From contig NZ_PEEX01000001.1 of NCBI RefSeq assembly GCF_002754245.1, forward strand, positions 806,001 through 870,000: a stretch of DNA of 64,000 nt. The letters are read 5' to 3'. Position 1 is the stretch's first letter. Every line of letters begins with the position of its first letter. The notes under the pieces are model-generated. The model made no database searches and had not been told where the DNA came from. It saw only the letters and a list, made by a program, of their open reading frames with translations. Shown here piece after piece: positions 15,188-21,627 of the stretch. This DNA comes from Chryseobacterium sp. 52. GTDB taxonomy: Bacteria; Bacteroidota; Bacteroidia; Flavobacteriales; Weeksellaceae. Position numbers and translations under genes: made by a program.

Positions 15188-16149
15188 TGGAAAATACTGT
15201 AAAAGCCGGAATTTTTGGAGTGTGTATCGGTGATGCACTGGGAGTTCCGGTTGAATTTAGAAGTAGGGAGCAACTCAAACGCTCTCCGGTCACTCAAATG
15301 AGAGCAATGGGAACACACCATCAGCCCGTGGGAACATGGAGTGACGATAGTTCTTTGGCATTTTGTCTTGCTGAAAGTCTTTCTAATGGATATGATCTGG
15401 AAAATATTGCTCTAAAGTTTCTTCAATGGTATAATGCAGAAATATGGACACCTCACGGAAGAGTTTTTGATATTGGTATTGCCACTTCGCAAGCCATTCA
15501 TAGGATCAGCAAAGGAACTTCTCCTGCTTTATGTGGTGGAACTTCTGAGTTCGATAATGGAAATGGTTCTTTAATGCGGATTCTACCATTATTATTTTAT
15601 ATTAAAGATTTTCCTATTGAGAAACGGTTTGATATTACAAAAGATGTTTCCTCTATCACACACGGACATATCCGTTCTGTTCTGGCTTGTTTTATTTATT
15701 TGGAATTGGCTTTAGAAATCCTGAAAGGACAAGATAAATGGAAATCGTACAGAACAATGCAGAAAAAAGTTCGGGAATTTTTGAATCATAATCCTATTTG
15801 TTCCCAAAATGAAATGGATAAATTCCACCGGATATTAGAATTAAAAATCGGGGAATATGATGTCGCTCCATTATATACTTTACAGGAAGAAGAAATAAAA
15901 AGCAGCGGTTACGTTCTTCACAGTTTAGAAGCTTCACTTTGGTGTTTCCTTACCACTGAAACCTATGCTGAAGCCGTTTTGAAAGCGGTGAATTTAGGGG
16001 AAGATACAGATACAACCGGAGCTATTACTGGAGGAATTGCAGGCATCTATTATGGAGTCGAAAATATTCCGGAAGAATGGATTGCTGAGCTAGTGAGGAA
16101 AAATGATATTGAAGCTCTATGTGAAAAGCTGGAAAAAAAAATTAATTAA
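15187..16149 (+). CDS. ADP-ribosylglycohydrolase, DraG/ARH family
   Basis: A 320-residue all-helical, magnesium-dependent hydrolase that releases ADP-ribose from modified side chains or other acceptors. GDALGVPVEF opens the fold. WSDDSSLAFCLAES supplies the first pair of metal-binding aspartates, with Ser in place of the usual Thr. GNGSLMRILPL and SITHGH follow, and NLGEDTDTTGAITGGIAGIYYG gives the second metal site. Length is normal for the family. Translation is coupled to the sirtuin gene by TAATG. It is the third type of ADP-ribose eraser fold in the cluster, after NADAR and the macrodomain/PARG group. Confidence 0.95.
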   Translation: MENTVKAGIFGVCIGDALGVPVEFRSREQLKRSPVTQMRAMGTHHQPVGTWSDDSSLAFCLAESLSNGYDLENIALKFLQWYNAEIWTPHGRVFDIGIATSQAIHRISKGTSPALCGGTSEFDNGNGSLMRILPLLFYIKDFPIEKRFDITKDVSSITHGHIRSVLACFIYLELALEILKGQDKWKSYRTMQKKVREFLNHNPICSQNEMDKFHRILELKIGEYDVAPLYTLQEEEIKSSGYVLHSLEASLWCFLTTETYAEAVLKAVNLGEDTDTTGAITGGIAGIYYGVENIPEEWIAELVRKNDIEALCEKLEKKIN

Positions 16150-16166
16150 ATAAGAAAAGAAATACC

Positions 16167-16709
16167 ATGAACGAAATAGAAAACAAAAGAATAAGCAAAT
16201 TTCTAAGCCTTATTCTGAGACATCAACCCGAAACCATTAATCTGAAACTGGATGAAAACGGTTGGGCAGAAGTTGATGAACTGATTACAAAATCTGCAAA
16301 AGGTAGAATGCATTTCTCTTTTGAAGACTTAGAAGAAGTTGTAGAGACTAATAATAAAAAGCGGTTTGCTTTTAATGAAGATAAAACCAGAATCAGAGCA
16401 AGTCAGGGACATTCCATTGATATAGATCTCGCTTTGAAAACAATGCGGCCACCGGATTTTCTGTACCACGGAACGGCAGAAGCCAATATTTCTTCCATTC
16501 TGGAAAAAGGAATTGAAAAAAGAAGCCGCCAGCATGTTCATCTCAGTGCAGATAAGGAAACGGCAACAAAAGTAGGAATGCGCCATGGAAAACCTGTTAT
16601 TCTGACCATCAGGACCAAAGAAATGCATGAAGACGGAATAGCTTTTTACCTTTCAGCCAATGAGGTGTGGTTAACGGACTTTATAAATGCTAAATATATT
16701 TCGAAATAA
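16167..16709 (+). CDS. kptA: RNA 2'-phosphotransferase Tpt1/KptA
   Basis: KptA/Tpt1 transfers an internal RNA 2'-phosphate to NAD, giving ADP-ribose 1''-2''-cyclic phosphate, and some orthologues ADP-ribosylate 5'-phosphate ends of RNA or DNA. The 180-residue protein is full length. Its N-terminal RNA-binding lobe has LSLILRHQPE (R18, H19) and LDENGWAEVDELI; the C-terminal ART-like lobe has LYHGTAEANISSILEKGI, HVHLSADKETATKVG and GKPVILTI. Bacteria lack the fungal-type tRNA splicing that needs Tpt1, so its presence beside macrodomains points to NAD/ADP-ribose chemistry. It starts 17 bases after the glycohydrolase gene. Confidence 0.95.
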   Translation: MNEIENKRISKFLSLILRHQPETINLKLDENGWAEVDELITKSAKGRMHFSFEDLEEVVETNNKKRFAFNEDKTRIRASQGHSIDIDLALKTMRPPDFLYHGTAEANISSILEKGIEKRSRQHVHLSADKETATKVGMRHGKPVILTIRTKEMHEDGIAFYLSANEVWLTDFINAKYISK

Positions 16710-16711
16710 AG

Positions 16712-17467
16712 ATGGGCAGAACATTAGTAATCGGTGATATCCACGGAGGTTTCAAAGCCTTACTACAGATTTTTGAAAGAGCAGAAGTGACAGCAGATGA
16801 TAAACTTATCTTTCTGGGAGATTATGTAGACGGATGGAGTGAATCTTCTCAGGTCATCCAGTTTCTGATACAGCTTTCCGAAAAGCAGGAATGTATTTTC
16901 ATCAAAGGAAATCATGATGTCTGGACAGAAGATTGGCTCTCCCTGGGAAGCGATACCGGGGTATGGCTTTCCAATGGTGGTAAAAGCACTGTTGAGAGCT
17001 ATAATGACTATTCATTGGAAAATCTGGATCTCCACCTTGAATTCTTTCAAAGGATGAAAGCTTATCATATAGACGGGGAAAACCGGTTGTTTATTCACGC
17101 AGGGTATTCCTCTATGCACGGTCCTGAAAAAGAAGTCTATTCCAGTAATTACCGCTGGGACAGAACCCTTTGGGAAACTGCTGTTGCCATGGATAAAAAA
17201 TTAAAGAAAGACTCAACACTGTATCCTAAAAGACTGTTGTTGTATAGCGAGATATTTATAGGACATACACCGACATTAGATATAGGAATTACACATCCGG
17301 CCAACAAAGCCAATATCTGGAATATGGATACCGGAGCCGCTTTTACGGGTGCTTTATCAATAATGGATATTGATACCAAGGAATTCTGGCAGAGTGAGCC
17401 GCTTCCTGCATTATATCCGGATGAAAAAGGCAGAAATAATGATCTGTTTAGAACAAAAATCCGATGA
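16712..17467 (+). CDS. Calcineurin-like metallophosphoesterase
   Basis: A 251-residue phosphatase of the PP1/PrpE/ApaH type. Metal and catalytic motifs are GDIHGG (D9, H11), FLGDYVDGW, KGNHDVW, FIHAGYS and IGHTPT, in standard order. Relatives act on phosphoproteins, dinucleoside polyphosphates and 2',3'-cyclic phosphates. It starts two bases after the KptA stop and closes the operon. A plausible role is to open the cyclic phosphate of Appr>p or dephosphorylate another product of the pathway; this rests on position alone. Confidence 0.92.
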   Translation: MGRTLVIGDIHGGFKALLQIFERAEVTADDKLIFLGDYVDGWSESSQVIQFLIQLSEKQECIFIKGNHDVWTEDWLSLGSDTGVWLSNGGKSTVESYNDYSLENLDLHLEFFQRMKAYHIDGENRLFIHAGYSSMHGPEKEVYSSNYRWDRTLWETAVAMDKKLKKDSTLYPKRLLLYSEIFIGHTPTLDIGITHPANKANIWNMDTGAAFTGALSIMDIDTKEFWQSEPLPALYPDEKGRNNDLFRTKIR

Positions 17468-17495
17468 AAATATATTCAACCCTTCAACACACTTC

Positions 17496-17526
17496 AACCT
17501 TATAGGTTTTTAAAACCTATAAGGTT
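17496..17526. repeat. 15-bp perfect inverted repeat, probable terminator/REP-like element
   Basis: AACCTTATAGGTTTT and AAAACCTATAAGGTT are exact reverse complements around a single central T (17511). It lies 29 bases after the last gene of the ADP-ribose cluster and could end the transcript. This palindrome type recurs in flavobacterial intergenic DNA, from my general knowledge, so it may be a dispersed repeat co-opted as a terminator. Confidence 0.65.
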
Positions 17527-17640
17527 TCAATAAATATATTAGTAGATCAAAATCTATAAAAAAACATTGCCCCCATGCGTTGATCCAACCCCGTTCAATA
17601 GCTTTTCTCTTTTTCCCTTTCTCACCCAAATCATATTAAG

Positions 17641-17648
17641 TAATTTTG
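17641..17648 (+). promoter_or_regulatory. -7 promoter box before the M14 peptidase gene
   Basis: TAATTTTG fits TAnnTTTG, 19 bases before the ATG at 17668. Confidence 0.55.
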
Positions 17649-17667
17649 AAGTTCAAAAACTGCTTCA

Positions 17668-19392
17668 ATGAAACTGAAATACCTCTTACTTTTTCTCAGC
17701 TCATCACTGCTTTTAGCTCAACATTCATTTCAGACCCCTTTTGAAAAAGGAAACAGAAACCAAACGGTTACCTATCAGGAAATGAATACCTTTTATCAGG
17801 ATCTCGCTAAAAACTTCAGCACGATTCAATACCTTAAAAAAGGAGAAGACGACAACGGACAGCCAATTTATGTGGTGGTTTATAATCCTTTTCCCGAAAA
17901 AGAGCTGGAAAAACTCAGAAAAGATAAAGCCGTTCTTTTTGTGAACAATGGGATTCACCCGGGAGAACCTGACGGAATAGATGCTACGATGATGCTTATG
18001 CGTGATCTTGCTGCCGGGAAGATAAAAGCCCCGCAGAACTTTATTATAGCGGCTATTTCTGCTTATAATGTCAGCGGAATGCTGAACAGAGGCTCCCATT
18101 CCAGAGCCAATCAGAATGGTCCTGAACAGTATGGTTTCAGAGGAAACGCAAGAAACTACGATCTGAACAGGGATTTCATTAAAGCAGATTCAAAGAACGC
18201 CAGAAGTTTTCAGGAAATTTACCAATGGCTGCAGCCAGATGTTTTTATTGATAATCATGTAAGTAACGGCGCTGATTATCAATATACTTTTACCTATATT
18301 TCAACCTTTAAAGAACGGCTTGGGAATAGATTGGGAACCTATTTTTATAATGATTATCAGGCTAAAAATCTTGAAGATATGAAGAAGCTGGGGTATGAAA
18401 GCACACCTTATGTAAACATTCACGGGGATGTTCCGGAAGTGGGATTTGCAGCTTTCGAAGATTCTCCGAGATATTCCACAGGATATACCTCTTTATTCAA
18501 TTCATTGGGAACCGTTCCCGAAACCCACATGCTGAAACCTTATGATAAAAGAGTGGATGCAACGTATAAATATATGCTCGTCAACCTTCAGAATTTAGAT
18601 AAAGACTATAAAAAAATAAAGCAGCTCCGTCTTGAAAATTTAAAACAATACAAAGCCGGAATGCAATACGGAATCCGTTGGAAAATAGATTCCACAAAGT
18701 TTTCTACCATGGATTTCAAAGGCTATGAAGGACAGTATAAACCAAGTGATATTTCCGGAAAGCCAAGGCTGTATTATGACAGAAATAAACCTTTTACAAA
18801 AAAGATAAAACTGTTTACAACAGCAGTTCCTACGGGGTATATCACAATTCCTAAGTATTATGTGGTTCCACAGTCCCAATACCGCGTCATCGAAGAATTA
18901 AAAAGGAATAAAATCCGAATGACAGCCCTTAAAAAAGACAGTACTGCAACCGTTGAATCTTATAAAATCAAAGATTTTAAAACCGTAAAAAACCCTTATG
19001 AAGGTCATTATCTTCATTATGACACAACTGTGGAAACAGCAAATAAGAGCATAAATTTTGCTGCCGGTGATTATTTGATTTCAACGGATCAGCCTGGCGT
19101 AAAATATCTTATAGAAACTATTGAACCTGAGGCTTTAGACTCATTTTTTAACTGGAATTTATTTGATGGAATTCTGGCTCAGAAAGAATATTATTCCGCC
19201 TATATTTTTGAAGATACCGCTTCAGACCTATTAAAGACGGATAAAAAATTAAAAGACGCTTTTGAAACCAAAAAAGCATCAGATAAAAAATTCGTAGAGG
19301 ACGGAAAAGCCCAGTTAGACTGGATCTACAGAAACTCTCCTTACTTCGAAGAAAAAACATTCAGACAATATCCGATTTATAGAATCTTATAA
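17668..19392 (+). CDS. Exported M14 family zinc carboxypeptidase
   Basis: A 574-residue exported peptidase with a signal peptide (about residues 1-17, ending LLLAQ). The M14 catalytic core covers about 35-310. Zinc ligands are H97 and E100 (IHPGEPDG) and H197 (FIDNHVSNG); E285 in VPETHM is the likely catalytic Glu. NARNYDLNRDF carries the substrate-binding Asn-Arg pair. The C-terminal 250 residues have no domain I recognise. It lacks a T9SS sorting tail, so it is probably periplasmic. It has its own promoter after the ADP-ribose cluster and a hairpin behind it. Confidence 0.92.
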   Translation: MKLKYLLLFLSSSLLLAQHSFQTPFEKGNRNQTVTYQEMNTFYQDLAKNFSTIQYLKKGEDDNGQPIYVVVYNPFPEKELEKLRKDKAVLFVNNGIHPGEPDGIDATMMLMRDLAAGKIKAPQNFIIAAISAYNVSGMLNRGSHSRANQNGPEQYGFRGNARNYDLNRDFIKADSKNARSFQEIYQWLQPDVFIDNHVSNGADYQYTFTYISTFKERLGNRLGTYFYNDYQAKNLEDMKKLGYESTPYVNIHGDVPEVGFAAFEDSPRYSTGYTSLFNSLGTVPETHMLKPYDKRVDATYKYMLVNLQNLDKDYKKIKQLRLENLKQYKAGMQYGIRWKIDSTKFSTMDFKGYEGQYKPSDISGKPRLYYDRNKPFTKKIKLFTTAVPTGYITIPKYYVVPQSQYRVIEELKRNKIRMTALKKDSTATVESYKIKDFKTVKNPYEGHYLHYDTTVETANKSINFAAGDYLISTDQPGVKYLIETIEPEALDSFFNWNLFDGILAQKEYYSAYIFEDTASDLLKTDKKLKDAFETKKASDKKFVEDGKAQLDWIYRNSPYFEEKTFRQYPIYRIL

Positions 19393-19447
19393 TATTTTTA
19401 TTTTGATTTAAAATTCTGATAATCAATAGATAATTATCGGGTTTTTC

Positions 19448-19473
19448 ACCTATGCAGATAGGGTGTTTTTCCT
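19448..19473 (+). terminator. Probable terminator after the M14 peptidase gene
   Basis: CACCTAT-GCAG-ATAGGGTG forms a short stem with one bulge, followed by TTTTTCC. Confidence 0.5.
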
Positions 19474-19533
19474 TGTCATTTTGAATGGTGTTCTGACGAA
19501 ATTTGCTTTATAAAACCAATAAAAACTATAGTT

Positions 19534-19815
19534 ATGGCCACTAAAAAGCATTTTTTCGTTTCACTGGAAGGCGTAGACCTTACTGATGAACAGTTGAAGA
19601 ACATTGACAAAGGAATTCAAAGTGTTGTTCTTTCCGAACTTTCTAAAGTTGATAACATCCAGGCTTTTGGAGCCCACAGAGATTTCAAGGGATTGGTAAG
19701 ACCACTGAAAATTAAAGACTGGTTTCCGTGGGGAATCGTTATTTTCAAACCCGGAATTGATATTCAGAGCCAGATCAAAGACATTCAGGTTCAAATAAAA
19801 AGCTATGGAGGCTAA
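19534..19815 (+). CDS. Small hypothetical protein paired with a Cys-rich protein
   Basis: A 93-residue cytoplasmic protein of no recognised family. It has a helical middle (LTDEQLKNIDKGIQSVVLSELSKVD) and an aromatic, basic C-terminal half (KIKDWFPWGIVIFKPGIDI). There is no signal peptide. Its end overlaps the start of the Cys-rich gene by 11 bases, so the two are made together and may work together. The first part (MATKKHFFVSLEGVDLTDEQL) could resemble a peptide leader, but no maturation enzyme is nearby. Confidence 0.65.
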   Translation: MATKKHFFVSLEGVDLTDEQLKNIDKGIQSVVLSELSKVDNIQAFGAHRDFKGLVRPLKIKDWFPWGIVIFKPGIDIQSQIKDIQVQIKSYGG

Positions 19816-20215
19816 TTCCAATACTTCAAAAAAGATGTGTCCCAGTTATGTAGGAAAAGTTGGGGCACAGCTTTTCGGGGTTACCGGCAAAGACGGGAAG
19901 GTACAGTTTATCACTCCTCTCACCGTCACAGAAGACTTTCTGGAACAGAATAAAGACAAAAACAGTCTGGAACAGAGATTCCGTTTTACAGGAAAATGTG
20001 TAGAAAAAGGCTGCGCACAATGGAATCAGGAAGAATCCAAATGTTCTTTATCCCAAAAAGTTCAGAATTTAGAAGGAAATAAAGAAACCGGGCTGTTCTT
20101 TTGCCCGATCCGGTCTCAGTGCAGGTGGTTTTCACAAGACGGAAAAGAAGCCTGCTTTTCGTGCAATGAAGTCACAAGGAATATGGAAGAACTTCTCGTA
20201 AGTACCCAACACTAA
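19805..20215 (+). CDS. Cys-rich protein with eight cysteines
   Basis: A 136-residue soluble protein of no recognised family with cysteines at 12, 65, 70, 80, 100, 106, 117 and 120. The pattern C-x4-C-x9-C-x19-C-x5-C-x10-C-x2-C suggests bound zinc or an iron-sulphur cluster rather than disulphides, because there is no export signal. The start overlaps the preceding gene. The cluster-binding function is inferred from the cysteines only. Confidence 0.68.
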   Translation: MEANSNTSKKMCPSYVGKVGAQLFGVTGKDGKVQFITPLTVTEDFLEQNKDKNSLEQRFRFTGKCVEKGCAQWNQEESKCSLSQKVQNLEGNKETGLFFCPIRSQCRWFSQDGKEACFSCNEVTRNMEELLVSTQH

Positions 20216-20247
20216 AAAAGACGCTTCAAATTGAAACGTCTTTTTTG
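20214..20247. terminator. Bidirectional terminator
   Basis: AAAAAAGACG and CGTCTTTTTT flank an inner TTCAA/TTGAA stem. It sits between the Cys-rich gene and the convergent JmjC gene. Confidence 0.85.
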
Positions 20248-20249
20248 TT

Positions 20250-21131
20250 TTATCTTGGTAACCCTTTTTTTAAGGCAAATTCTGCGGTCTTTATGGCTGC
20301 TTTCTCTTTCCAGTCCATGTATTTACTTTTAAAATTAGACTTCATGATGTCGTCAAATTTACGCTGTACAGTAAGATTCCATAAAGAATGAGCCTTTACT
20401 GCCCAGGACTTGTCCCATGCTCTCAGAGAAATAGAGAAACTTCCGTCCAGGTATTTCATCCAGTGCCACCATCCGGTTGGCATGAAGAGTGTATCACCGT
20501 GTTCCAGGAAGCATTCAATGCCTTCTACACCATCTAAAGCCGGATATTTCTCAAAATCAGGATTGTCGATGTCATAATCCTCCAGTGCATACGTTGCATA
20601 AGGAAGTTTGTACAGTCTCTCTTTCCATTTATATTCAAATAGCTTCACATGCTTTCTTCCATTGAAATGAGTATGGAAAATATGTGGCATATCAATATCA
20701 AAATGAAGAAAAGTAACGGAGCTTTTCCCACCAAAAAACATAGATGGATATTTATCCAGGAAACCTCCCATGAGATCTTTTGGCGAAATATAATCTTCTA
20801 TTAATTTATGAGCGTGTTTTATAGGGTCAAAAAAGAAAATTCTCAGATCAGTAGGCTCTCTTTGGATAAGATCTATATAATCTGCGAATTTCATCGTTGT
20901 GGTAGGCGTATTAATTGGAGCAGCAGGATCTGCTTTTTTAGAATCATAAAGAGGAACTTCTATATCACCCACCGCTTCCTTCACATATTCCATTGTCCAT
21001 TTCTGGTAAGCAGGCCACTTTCTTGCCATATTTTTGATGACAACGGGCCTTCTCGGCTTTAGATATTTTTCCATAAACTCTTCCCGAGTAATATCATCTA
21101 CAACATCTATAGGCTTTAAAATAATTCCCAT
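20250..21131 (-). CDS. JmjC/cupin-8 Fe(II)-2OG oxygenase-like protein
   Basis: A 293-residue cupin-like protein of the JmjC type, related to FIH and bacterial cupin_8 hydroxylases that modify protein side chains. PVVIKNMARKWPAYQKW near residue 30 is the usual entry motif. The iron triad is H143-x-D145 (FLHFDIDMPH) and H223 (GDTLFMPTGWWHW), with K161 or nearby residues as possible 2-oxoglutarate ligands. The basic C-terminal helices (about 240-293) are probably for dimerisation. It is monocistronic, with convergent neighbours on one side and 496 bases of AT-rich DNA upstream. The target protein is unknown. Confidence 0.88.
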   Translation of the reverse strand: MGIILKPIDVVDDITREEFMEKYLKPRRPVVIKNMARKWPAYQKWTMEYVKEAVGDIEVPLYDSKKADPAAPINTPTTTMKFADYIDLIQREPTDLRIFFFDPIKHAHKLIEDYISPKDLMGGFLDKYPSMFFGGKSSVTFLHFDIDMPHIFHTHFNGRKHVKLFEYKWKERLYKLPYATYALEDYDIDNPDFEKYPALDGVEGIECFLEHGDTLFMPTGWWHWMKYLDGSFSISLRAWDKSWAVKAHSLWNLTVQRKFDDIMKSNFKSKYMDWKEKAAIKTAEFALKKGLPR

Positions 21132-21627
21132 ATTATAAATTTTATGTTACAAAATTATTAAATAAATATATATGAATCAGTGTTTAAGTTTTTTTTAATC
21201 TATGATTCAAATCATTTTTAACGATCTATTCTAAATAAAAATATGAAAAATTATTCTATCATCCCAAAACTTTAGTTCTTCTCCATTATAACACCAAAAT
21301 TTTGACTAAAATTTTACATTCTGATGAAAAAAGAAGATTAATTAAATTGAAAATCTCAAGATATTTTTTAAAGATATTATATACCAAACTGTTTTTTAGA
21401 ATGAAATTTACATAATGCTATTCAGAATACATCAACATTGAATTTTACATAAATAACCGCTACTTCAGAAATATATTTTTAAAATATTTCTTGCAACGAT
21501 TGGGAATATAAAAAATATCACTAAGTTTATAGTGTTAAAGGCGTTTAACCTTTAGCTTTAAAATACATCTTTATAAAAAGTGTAACAAAAAACACAACCA
21601 ACAAACTAATTAGGCAAATAATAAATT
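21132..21627. other. AT-rich gene-free region between divergent genes
   Basis: 496 bases without a convincing gene, between the JmjC gene and the beta-barrel gene. Short dyads are present: CACTA-N6-TAGTG at 21519-21534 and TTAAAGG-N7-CCTTTAG just after. The last 47 bases carry a leader motif shared with the GLPGLI gene (see 21581). Confidence 0.6.
21581..21627 (+). promoter_or_regulatory. Leader motif shared with the GLPGLI gene, copy 1
   Basis: TGTAACA (21581), ACAACC (21594) and AACTAATTAG (21604) occur in the same order as before the gene at 25187, and both TGTAACA blocks lie exactly 47 bases before the ATG. Confidence 0.45.

Noticed and set aside
19534-19815. RiPP precursor peptide
   Set aside because: The N-terminal part looks a little like a leader, but there is no maturation enzyme or transporter, and the size and composition are not typical.
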